Positions 42,950 to 50,340 of a DNA stretch of 64,000 bases are shown in pieces. The position numbers were made by a program, and so were the translations under genes. The notes beneath the pieces are model-generated. The model saw nothing but the letters and a program-made list of their open reading frames with translations, was not told the origin of the DNA and searched no databases. Source of the stretch: Billgrantia bachuensis (lineage in GTDB: Bacteria > Pseudomonadota > Gammaproteobacteria > Pseudomonadales > Halomonadaceae). Positions within the stretch are counted from its first letter, which is position 1. Each line of letters starts with the position of its first letter. The DNA lies in assembly GCF_011742165.1 (NCBI RefSeq), contig NZ_JAAQTO010000050.1, positions 1-64,000 on the forward strand, given 5' to 3'.

Positions 42950-44245
42950 ATGCGGGCAATGCTTCAGCCTGTCAAATCGATACTCTGGAGTGTAACCTTC
43001 CTGCTACTTGGCAACGGTCTGATCAATACCCTGCTGACGCTGCGCGGCAGCGACGAGGGCTTCTCGTCGACGATGGTGGGCGTGATCATGTCGGCCTATT
43101 TCGTCGGCTTCACCTGCGGCACCTGGATCAGCGGCAGACTGATTCGCCGCGCCGGCCACATCCGCACCTTCGCCTTCTGCGCCGCGCTCTGTGCCTCCGG
43201 CGCCCTGCTGCACATCATCTTCGTCGATCCCTGGGTATGGATCGTGCTGCGCTTCCTCTACGGGCTGGCTTTCGTCACGTTGATGACGGTGATCGAGAGC
43301 TGGCTCAACGGACAGGCCGCCAGTCATGAGCGCGGCCGCATATTCGCCACCTATATGCTGGTCAACCTGGGGGCGATTGCCGTCGCTCAGCAGATCCTGC
43401 GCCTGGACACGCCGGGCGGTTTCCTGCTCTTCGCCGTCACCGCGATCCTGATCAGTTGGGCGCTGCTACCGATCACCATGACTCGGCGCCAGCAGCCGAC
43501 GGTGCCCGAAAACGCCAAGAGCAGCCTCAAGTCGCTGATCGGATTCGCCCCGCTATCGGTCACCGCCTCGGTGCTCTCGGGGCTGGCGATGGGCGCCTTC
43601 TGGGGCATGGCGCCGCTCTACGCTCGTCAGTTGGGCTGGAGCGCCGCCGACATAGGGACGCTGATGAGCGTCACGATACTCGGCGGGGCACTCCTGCAGC
43701 TGCCTATCGGCCGCTTCTCCGACAAGCATGACCGTTGCCAGGTCCTGACCTGGGTGGTGATCGCAGCCGCCGCGCTCGCCGCCACGATGCCCTTCGCGCC
43801 CAACCAGGCGGTCCTGATGAGCGTGTTCTTCCTGTGGGGCGGCTTCTCGTTTGCCATTTATCCGCTGGCCGTAGCGCAGTTGATCGACCAGTTGCATCCG
43901 CAAGAAGTGGTCTCGGCCTCGGCAGACATGCTGGTGACCCAGGGGGCAGGCAGCGCACTGGCGCCGATTCTCGCCGGGGCGCTGATGGGGGCGCTAGGCC
44001 CCCAGGCGCTACCGCTCTATATAGCGTCGGTACTGGCCCTGCTCGGCTTCTATGCGTTGTATCGTCGGCGTCGCGTCACCGAGCTGATCTCCGGTCGTCC
44101 CGCCCACTTCGAGCCGCTGACCCAGACCAGCCCGCTTTCGCTGGAGATGATTTTCGACGACAGCCAGCCCGATCTGTTCGACGACCCTAGCTTCTACGAT
44201 GAGCAGGAACGCGAGCGGCTGGTCGAGGCCTATCAGCAGCGATAA
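42950..44245 (+). CDS. YcaD-like MFS transporter
   Basis: The 431-residue protein has 12 hydrophobic helices and resembles E. coli YcaD: GFSSTMVGVIMSAYFVGFTCG, TFAFCAALCASGALLH, LRFLYGLAFVTLMTVIESWLNGQA and a long charged C-terminal tail (after residue 370) not seen in short MFS proteins. GAGGAGCGG precedes the ATG. A second ATG three codons later is equally possible. The substrate is unknown. It converges on the HAD gene and separates the glucan cluster from the ectoine catabolic genes. Confidence 0.85.
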   Translation: MRAMLQPVKSILWSVTFLLLGNGLINTLLTLRGSDEGFSSTMVGVIMSAYFVGFTCGTWISGRLIRRAGHIRTFAFCAALCASGALLHIIFVDPWVWIVLRFLYGLAFVTLMTVIESWLNGQAASHERGRIFATYMLVNLGAIAVAQQILRLDTPGGFLLFAVTAILISWALLPITMTRRQQPTVPENAKSSLKSLIGFAPLSVTASVLSGLAMGAFWGMAPLYARQLGWSAADIGTLMSVTILGGALLQLPIGRFSDKHDRCQVLTWVVIAAAALAATMPFAPNQAVLMSVFFLWGGFSFAIYPLAVAQLIDQLHPQEVVSASADMLVTQGAGSALAPILAGALMGALGPQALPLYIASVLALLGFYALYRRRRVTELISGRPAHFEPLTQTSPLSLEMIFDDSQPDLFDDPSFYDEQERERLVEAYQQR

Positions 44246-44275
44246 CCGCGAGCCCGCCCTGGCTCAGGGGGCTGA

Positions 44276-44959
44276 CTAGCCCAGTCGCTCTGCGAGTACG
44301 TCCAGGTCGGTGACGGTCAGGTCCGGTTCGACGCCCCAAGGGTCGAAGGGGGCGTCGAGGCTGCGCCGTACCCAGGCGGCATGCAGCCCGGCATGGCGGG
44401 CGCCGATCACGTCGAAGGGGTTGCTCGAGATCAGCCAGGTATCGCCAGGGGCGACTTCCAGCCGGTTGCGCAGGTGGGCGTATACGGCGGGGTCGGGCTT
44501 GAAGCGCTTGACTTCGTCGACGCTGATCACCGCTTCGAAGCGTTCGAGGATACCGGCCTGCTCGAGCAGGCCGTTGACCGCCTCGGAGGTACCGTTGGAG
44601 AAAGCGACGCAGCGTATACCGTACGCGGCCAGCCGCTCCAATGCGCCGGCGGCTTCGGGAAACGCCGGCAGGCGCGCATAGACTGCCATCAGGTGATCCT
44701 TGTCGACGTCCGTCAGCTGGGCCTGCAGCGCACGATCGGTGAAGTCCAGCGCTTCACGCGTGCACTGGCCGAAGGGCACATAGGCGCCCATCAGGCCTCG
44801 GCGAAAACTGTACTCCAGCTGCTTGTCGCGCCAGCGCCGCGAAAACTCGCCGGCAAGCGAGTCCTTGCCGTTCCTGCCGAGCCGCTCCTCCAGCTCGGTG
44901 ACAACGCCGTGAGTATCGATCAGGGTGCCATAGACATCGAAGGCAAGTACCATTGCCAT
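44276..44959 (-). CDS. HAD hydrolase, haloacid dehalogenase type II-like
   Basis: The 227-residue protein has the HAD motifs: FDVYGTLID (nucleophile Asp), FSNGTSEAV (motif II), KPDPAVYAHL (motif III Lys) and SSNPFDVIGARHAGLHAAWVRR (motif IV region), in the order typical of L-2-haloacid dehalogenases. The ATG at 44959 has GGAGCGCAGC upstream; the frame is open to 45085. It lies after eutC on the same strand, 88 bases away, and may be the last gene of that unit. True activity could be dehalogenase or phosphatase. Confidence 0.85.
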   Translation of the reverse strand: MAMVLAFDVYGTLIDTHGVVTELEERLGRNGKDSLAGEFSRRWRDKQLEYSFRRGLMGAYVPFGQCTREALDFTDRALQAQLTDVDKDHLMAVYARLPAFPEAAGALERLAAYGIRCVAFSNGTSEAVNGLLEQAGILERFEAVISVDEVKRFKPDPAVYAHLRNRLEVAPGDTWLISSNPFDVIGARHAGLHAAWVRRSLDAPFDPWGVEPDLTVTDLDVLAERLG

Positions 44960-45047
44960 CTGCTGCGCTCCTCGTTTCACTTGGCCAGTCCTCAGCATGG
45001 GCACTGCCGCCCCCGGGCTCAAGGGCAGCGCGACAGCATTATCGGAT

Positions 45048-46001
45048 TCACTCGCCTGCCAGCCGCGACAGCGCGAAGCTGGCAATGGCGGTGTCCTGGA
45101 CCCCGGTGCCGGTCAGGTCGCACACCGTGATTGCGGTGTCCGAGACCCGCAATCGCTCGCCGCGCTCGATCACCCGCCCCAACTCATGGACCTTGAACGG
45201 TGGCTCACGCCTCTCATTGGCGAAAACCTTGAGTTCCCCATTGTGCTCGCTCTGGGCGCGAGTGTCGCAGACGAAGGCATCGGCACGAGTCAATACCGAC
45301 TCGTCGAGCTCACGCTTGTCGGGGCTGTCCGATCCCATGGCGGTGACGTGGACGCCCTCGGGCAGGTCGCTGGCTTGCAGCAGCGGCTCCCGTGAGGGCG
45401 TGGCGGTGACGATGATGTCGGCCTGCGCGCAGGCGGCGTGAACGCTGTCGTGCATGCTGACGGTGAACCCACGGCTGCGCATGAGATCGGCGTAGGCCTC
45501 GGCACCTTCCGGGCGGCGCGCCCAGACGTCCAGGGTATCGACGTTTCGTACCAGACGCAGCGCCTCGACCTGACGCTGGGCCTGCTCGCCGGCGCCGATC
45601 ACCGCCACCCGACGACTGTCTTCGCGGGAGAGATGCTTCGCAGCGATGGCTCCGGCAACGGCGGTACGCACCATGGTCAGGTAGCCCTCGTCGAACAGGA
45701 CCGCCTCGACCCGTCCCGTCTCGGCGGAGAACAGCATCATCAAGCCGCTGAGGCTCGGCAAGCCGCGCTTGGGGTTGTCGAAGGAGCCGGTACTGACCTT
45801 GATGGCGAAGCGCTCCCAGCCCTTGATATGCGCCGTCTTGACGTCTACCTCGCTGCCGAACTCCTCCATCGACATCGACAGGATCGGCGGCTGTATGGCC
45901 TCGCCGCGACCCAAGGCAGCGAAACCCGCCTCGACCTGGCGCAGCGCCTGCTCGTCGATACCGATTACTGCTGCGATTTCGTCACGCTGATAGAGCTTCA
46001 T
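45048..46001 (-). CDS. eutC: Hydroxyectoine utilisation protein EutC (ornithine cyclodeaminase-like)
   Basis: The 317-residue protein belongs to the ornithine cyclodeaminase/mu-crystallin family: a substrate-binding half (GIDEQALRQVEAGFAALG, KTAHIKGWERFAIKVSTGSFDNPKRGLPS) and a Rossmann NAD-binding half (VAVIGAGEQAQRQVEAL). In ectoine users EutC acts with EutB on the hydroxyectoine-derived amino acid. The ATG at 46001 has GGGAGAG upstream. A TTG at 46052 would give a longer form overlapping eutB. It follows eutB by 47 bases. Confidence 0.85.
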   Translation of the reverse strand: MKLYQRDEIAAVIGIDEQALRQVEAGFAALGRGEAIQPPILSMSMEEFGSEVDVKTAHIKGWERFAIKVSTGSFDNPKRGLPSLSGLMMLFSAETGRVEAVLFDEGYLTMVRTAVAGAIAAKHLSREDSRRVAVIGAGEQAQRQVEALRLVRNVDTLDVWARRPEGAEAYADLMRSRGFTVSMHDSVHAACAQADIIVTATPSREPLLQASDLPEGVHVTAMGSDSPDKRELDESVLTRADAFVCDTRAQSEHNGELKVFANERREPPFKVHELGRVIERGERLRVSDTAITVCDLTGTGVQDTAIASFALSRLAGE

Positions 46002-46048
46002 CCGACTCTCCCGATTACTCGTCTCTCTGCATCGCTTAACTGTATTGC

Positions 46049-47047
46049 TCAACGGCCGACCATGGCCCGCGCCCGATCCAGCGTTTCCAGCGCCACGCCG
46101 TTGCCGGAGAGAATCAGCGCCACCCGCTGGCCGCTCACGTCCAGGCCATGCTCGGTGAGCGCGGCCAGCCCCACCGCGGCGGCGCCTTCAACCAGCAGCT
46201 TCTCATGTTCGAGAATGTCGACCATGGCGTGCGCGATGGCCGTCTCCGAAACTTGGAAATGGTCGTTCATTACTTCGCGTACCAGGGTGAAGGTACAGCG
46301 ATTGTCGAGACCGACGCCGCCACCCAGCGAGTCGGCCAGGCTCGTGACCTCCTCTACTGCCACGGGCCGGCCCGCCTGCAGGCTCTCCCACATCGCCGCA
46401 CCGCGTGCCAGGCTCACTCCGGTCATGCATGTCTCGGGGCGAATCGCCTTTACCGCCGCGCCGATGCCCCCCAGCAGCCCGCCGCCGGAGAGCCCGACGA
46501 TGACTCGGTCGAGATCCGGGGCATCCTCCATCAGTTCCAGACCGATGGTGCCCTGCCCGGCCGCGATCAGCGGGTCGTCGAAGGGCGGGATCAGGGTCAT
46601 GCCGCGCTCACACACCAGCCGCTCGACCTCGCCGAAGGCCTCGTCCTGGCTCTCACCCACGCGCCGCACCTCGGCGCCCAGCGCCTCGATGGCGGCCACC
46701 TTGTTGGCCGGCACCAGCCGCGACAGGCAGATCGTCGCCGGTACGCCGAGCCGGGCTGCGGCGTATGCCACCGCACGGCCGTGGTTGCCGGTGGATGCCG
46801 TGGTCACGCCGGCAGCCAGGGCTTCGCGGCCGTGGCGTTCGATCAGCGCGGCGATCATGTTGGCGGCGCCGCGCAGCTTGAAGGCGCCGGTCGGCTGCTG
46901 GGTTTCCAGCTTGAGCAGGATCTCGGCATCGAAATGCTCGGAGAGCGCATGGGAACGGATCAGCGGCGTACGCACCACCTGACCGGCAATGCGACGACGC
47001 GCTTGGTACACGGAAGCGAGGGAAACACCGTGCTGGGGTTGCGACAT
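46049..47047 (-). CDS. eutB: Hydroxyectoine utilisation dehydratase EutB
   Basis: The 332-residue fold-type II PLP enzyme resembles threonine dehydratase: the PLP lysine is in GAFKLRGAANM, the phosphate-binding glycine loop is GLSGGGLLGGIGAAV, and TTASTGNHGRAVAYAA is the substrate loop. In hydroxyectoine degradation EutB dehydrates the 3-hydroxy-diaminobutyrate intermediate. Adjacent eutC supports the assignment. It starts 75 bases past the terminator behind doeD, so it probably has its own promoter or receives limited read-through. No eutA is present in the window. Confidence 0.85.
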   Translation of the reverse strand: MSQPQHGVSLASVYQARRRIAGQVVRTPLIRSHALSEHFDAEILLKLETQQPTGAFKLRGAANMIAALIERHGREALAAGVTTASTGNHGRAVAYAAARLGVPATICLSRLVPANKVAAIEALGAEVRRVGESQDEAFGEVERLVCERGMTLIPPFDDPLIAAGQGTIGLELMEDAPDLDRVIVGLSGGGLLGGIGAAVKAIRPETCMTGVSLARGAAMWESLQAGRPVAVEEVTSLADSLGGGVGLDNRCTFTLVREVMNDHFQVSETAIAHAMVDILEHEKLLVEGAAAVGLAALTEHGLDVSGQRVALILSGNGVALETLDRARAMVGR

Positions 47048-47123
47048 GGCGATGCAGTCTCAACGGCTCGTTGCAAGGGGTGAGGTTTTTCCAGACTAGA
47101 AAAGGTTGCCGGCAAGGGCCAAG

Positions 47124-47156
47124 AAAAAGGCCGCGGGTTCGATCCCCGCGGCCTTT
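47124..47156 (-). terminator. Rho-independent terminator after doeD
   Basis: On the minus strand AAAGGCCGCGGG and CCCGCGGCC form a long GC-rich stem around a GATCGAA loop, followed by a run of five Ts. It starts 17 bases past the doeD stop and separates doeCD from eutBC. Confidence 0.88.
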
Positions 47157-47173
47157 GATCCAGCTTGGAAGAG

Positions 47174-48598
47174 TTAGCCGACCGACATGCTGGCCTTGAC
47201 GGCACCTTCGCGGACCAGCTGGTCGGTGACCTTGTTCACTGCGCGCTCAGCGCGGGCGACGATCTCGTCGACCTCGGTGCGGGTGGCCACCAGCGGCGGC
47301 GCGAAGCCGAGGATATCGCCCTGCGGCATGGCGCGGGCGATCAGGTTCTCGTCCAGCGCCGCCGCGGACATGCGCGCACCGACCTTGTGCGCGGCATCGA
47401 AGTGCTTGCGCTTGGCCGGGTCGACGGAGAACTCCAGCGCCGCCAGCATGCCCACGCCGCGCACGTTGCCGACGATGGGATGGTCGCCGAAGGCGGCCTG
47501 CATCTGCTGCTGCAGGTAGGCGCCGGTCTCGGCGGCGTTCTGGGTCAGCCCCTCGCGCTCGATGATCGCCAGGTTGGCCAACGCCGCGGCGCAGCCCAAG
47601 GCGTGGCCGGAGTAGGTCCAGCCGTGGCCGATGGGGCCGTACTCGGCGGTGCCCTGCTCCAGCACGCTCCATACGCGGTCGCCGACGATCACGCCGGAGA
47701 GCGGCTGGTAGGCGCTGGTCAGGCCCTTGGCGACCGTGATCAGGTCGGGCTTGATGCCGTAGAAGTGGCTGCCGAAGTCGGCGCCGATGCGACCAAAACC
47801 GCATACCACTTCGTCGGCGATCAACAGCACGTCGTACTTGGCCAGCACCGCCTGGATCGCTTCCCAGTAGCCTTCCGGCGGCGGCACGATGCCGCCGGTG
47901 CCGAGCACCGGCTCGCCGATGAAGGCGGCCACGGTGTCGGGGCCCTCGGCCAGGATCATCTCCTCGAGCTTCTTGGCGCAGTACTGCGAGAATTCACGCT
48001 CGCTCATGCCCTCCTGCTCGGCGGCGCGGTGATAGTAGTACGGCGCCTCGGTGTGCAGGATGCCGGCCAGCGGCAGGTCGAACTGGTCGTGGAATGCCTT
48101 GAGGCCGGTCAGCGAGCCGGTGGCCAGCCCCGAGCCGTGGTAGCCGCGCTGACGCGAGATGACCTTTTTCTTCTGCGGGCGGCCCAGCACGTTGTTGTAG
48201 TAGCGCACGATCTTGAGCTGGGTCTCGTTGGCGTCGGAGCCACCGAGGCCGTAGTAGACCTTGGACATGCCGGGGCCGGCGAGTTCGATGATCTTCTCGG
48301 AGAGCGCAATCTGCGGCTCGTTGGAGTGGCCCACGTAGGTGTGATAGTAGGAGAGCTCCAGCGCCTGCTGATAGATCGCCTCGGCCACCTCGGTACGGCC
48401 GTAGCCGATGTTGACGCAGTACAGGCCGGCGAAGCCGTCGATGAACTCGCGGCCGTCCTTGTCGACGATGTGGATCCCCTTGCCGCCGGTGATCACGCGG
48501 CCCGCTGCGTCGCCGTGGGCGAAGTCGCGAAGGTGGGTGGAGGCGTGGAAGGTGACCTTGCGGTCGCGCTCGATCAGATCGCGGTGCTGCTGGCTCAT
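47174..48598 (-). CDS. doeD: Diaminobutyrate transaminase DoeD (class III aminotransferase)
   Basis: The 474-residue class III PLP aminotransferase has HIVDKDGREFIDGFAGLYC, YYGLGGSDANETQLKI, the Asp-containing LLIADEVVCGFGRIG and the PLP lysine in DLITVAKGLTSAYQPLSG. In the ectoine pathway DoeD converts 2,4-diaminobutyrate to aspartate semialdehyde. It sits 61 bases after doeC, a gap holding the palindrome CCCCGCCGCGGCGGGG (48622-48637), and ends at a clear terminator. Confidence 0.88.
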   Translation of the reverse strand: MSQQHRDLIERDRKVTFHASTHLRDFAHGDAAGRVITGGKGIHIVDKDGREFIDGFAGLYCVNIGYGRTEVAEAIYQQALELSYYHTYVGHSNEPQIALSEKIIELAGPGMSKVYYGLGGSDANETQLKIVRYYNNVLGRPQKKKVISRQRGYHGSGLATGSLTGLKAFHDQFDLPLAGILHTEAPYYYHRAAEQEGMSEREFSQYCAKKLEEMILAEGPDTVAAFIGEPVLGTGGIVPPPEGYWEAIQAVLAKYDVLLIADEVVCGFGRIGADFGSHFYGIKPDLITVAKGLTSAYQPLSGVIVGDRVWSVLEQGTAEYGPIGHGWTYSGHALGCAAALANLAIIEREGLTQNAAETGAYLQQQMQAAFGDHPIVGNVRGVGMLAALEFSVDPAKRKHFDAAHKVGARMSAAALDENLIARAMPQGDILGFAPPLVATRTEVDEIVARAERAVNKVTDQLVREGAVKASMSVG

Positions 48599-48659
48599 TA
48601 TGTTCTCTCTTCTCTTCAGGTCCCCGCCGCGGCGGGGAGATGTTCAAATTCAATTATGA

Positions 48660-50153
48660 CTAGCTACCGGAAACTGAACCTAGAGCTCCCAGACAGTAAT
48701 ATTTCGTCTCCAGGTATTCATCGATCCCGGTGATGCCGCCCTCGCGGCCGAGCCCCGACTGCTTGACGCCGCCGAAGGGCACGGGCGGGCCGGTCATCTT
48801 CACCGAGTTGACGCTGACCATGCCGTACTCCAGCGCCCGCAGCAGCTTCCAGATGCGGCGGATGTCGTGGGTGTAGACATAGGCCGCCAGGCCGTACTCG
48901 GTGTCGTTGGCCATGGCGATCACTTCATCGTCGTCGCGGTAGGCGGTCACCCCCGCCACCGGCGCGAAGTTCTCCTCGCGCCACACCTTCATCTGTGGCG
49001 TCACGCCGGTCAGCAGCACCGGCATGAAGAAGTTCTCGCCCGGCGCCTGAGTCTGGTCCCCGGCCACCAGCGTGGCTCCGCGGGAAATGGCGTCGTCGAC
49101 GATGGACGCGGCCTTGTCCACCGCCTGGCGGTGGATCAGCGGCCCCAGGTCGATCTCGCTCTCCATGCCGTTGCCCACGGTGAGTGCCGCCATGCGCTCG
49201 GCGAAGTGCGCGACGAACTCGTCGTGGATCGACTCGTGCACCAGGATGCGGTTGGCCGCCAGGCAGTCCTGGCCCGCAGTCTGGAACTTGGCCGCCACCG
49301 CGGCGAAGGCCGCCTCCTTGGGATCCATGTCGGGGCCGACGATGAACGGTGCGTTGCCGCCCAGCTCCAGCGACACGCGCTTGACCGTCTGGGCACTCTG
49401 CTCGAGCAGCAGCCGCCCGACGCGAGTGGAACCGGTGAAGGATAGCGCCTTGACGCGCTCCTCGGCACACAGAATCTTCGAGACCTCCGCGGGCTCGCCC
49501 AGCACCACGTTGAACACCCCGGCGGGGATGCCGGCGCGCTCGGCCAGCTCGGCCAGTGCCAGCGCCGAGAACGGCGTCTCGCCGGCCGGCTTGACGATCA
49601 CCGGACACCCGGCGGCCATGGCGGCGGCGGCCTTGCGGGTGATCATCGCCAACGGAAAGTTCCACGGCGTGATCAGCGCGGCAATGCCCACCGGCTCCTT
49701 GATCGTGCCCAGCGCGGCGTTGGGAATGTGGCTGGGAATAGTCTCGCCGAAAGTACGCTTGCCCTCCTCGGCGAACCAGCGCACGAAGCTGGCGCCGTAC
49801 TCCACCTCGCCGCGGGCATCGGGCAGCGGCTTGCCCTGCTCCAGGGTCATGATGGTGGCCAGGTCCTCGCGGTGGGCCTGCAGCAGGTCATGCCAGGCCA
49901 TCAGGCGCTCGGCGCGCTCGTCGGCACGCAGCGCACGCCAGTGGCCGAAGGCCGCATCGGCGGCGTCCACGGCTTCACGGATCTGGTGCGCCTCGAGCCA
50001 GGGAATGTGGCCGATGGCCTCGCCGGTGGCAGGGTCGATCACCGTCTCCTCACGGCCGCCTTCGCCGTGGGTCCACTTGCCATTCACATAGGCGTGCTCG
50101 CGGAACAGGCGTGGATCGTCGAGCTGAGCGGTCAGCGTCTTGGACAGTTTCAT
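48660..50153 (-). CDS. doeC: Aspartate-semialdehyde dehydrogenase DoeC (ALDH family)
   Basis: The 497-residue aldehyde dehydrogenase has ITPWNFPLAMITRKAAAAMAAG (cofactor loop), FTGSTRVGRLLLEQ, LELGGNAPFIV (general base Glu) and the catalytic cysteine in FQTAGQDCLAANRILV. It is closest in type to succinate-semialdehyde dehydrogenases. Beside doeD its role is NAD(P)-dependent oxidation of aspartate semialdehyde to aspartate, ending ectoine catabolism. The ATG at 50153 has GGGGAGG upstream and is preferred over the start at 50171. Confidence 0.88.
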   Translation of the reverse strand: MKLSKTLTAQLDDPRLFREHAYVNGKWTHGEGGREETVIDPATGEAIGHIPWLEAHQIREAVDAADAAFGHWRALRADERAERLMAWHDLLQAHREDLATIMTLEQGKPLPDARGEVEYGASFVRWFAEEGKRTFGETIPSHIPNAALGTIKEPVGIAALITPWNFPLAMITRKAAAAMAAGCPVIVKPAGETPFSALALAELAERAGIPAGVFNVVLGEPAEVSKILCAEERVKALSFTGSTRVGRLLLEQSAQTVKRVSLELGGNAPFIVGPDMDPKEAAFAAVAAKFQTAGQDCLAANRILVHESIHDEFVAHFAERMAALTVGNGMESEIDLGPLIHRQAVDKAASIVDDAISRGATLVAGDQTQAPGENFFMPVLLTGVTPQMKVWREENFAPVAGVTAYRDDDEVIAMANDTEYGLAAYVYTHDIRRIWKLLRALEYGMVSVNSVKMTGPPVPFGGVKQSGLGREGGITGIDEYLETKYYCLGALGSVSGS

Positions 50154-50171
50154 GGGTACCTCCCCTGACAT

Positions 50172-50340
50172 CGGCTCAATTGCGGGGCCGATTGTTGCAA
50201 AAACGACAGAGCAGCCGGCGGCTGCTCGATGGGTACAGGGTAAGGGGAAACCCGGGGTGGGACTTTTCGTTAGCCCACAGGAGGAATGCGCTTTTTTTTG
50301 TCCTCCTTGGGGAAGTTGCGTTTTTTTCTGCGCGCGCCGC
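50172..50340. other. Intergenic region with hairpin and poly-T/poly-A tracts
   Basis: Between the PLP decarboxylase stop and doeC lies an imperfect inverted repeat (AGGAGGA near 50280 with TCCTCCT near 50312) enclosing a run of eight Ts, and a second run of seven Ts about 25 bases further on. On the decarboxylase-coding strand these are A-tracts, so the hairpin is not a standard terminator for that gene. It may bear the doeC promoter or a processing site. Confidence 0.45.

Noticed and set aside
45048..47047. Reading eutB/eutC as ethanolamine utilisation genes
   Set aside because: The proteins are a threonine-dehydratase-like PLP enzyme and an ornithine-cyclodeaminase-like protein next to doeD, so they are the hydroxyectoine genes of the same name and not ethanolamine ammonia-lyase subunits.
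47124..47156. GGTTCGATCC inside a GC stem, resembling a tRNA T-arm and so a possible integration-site remnant
   Set aside because: No other tRNA arms or CCA end are present. The symmetric stem with T-run right after doeD is fully explained as an intrinsic terminator.
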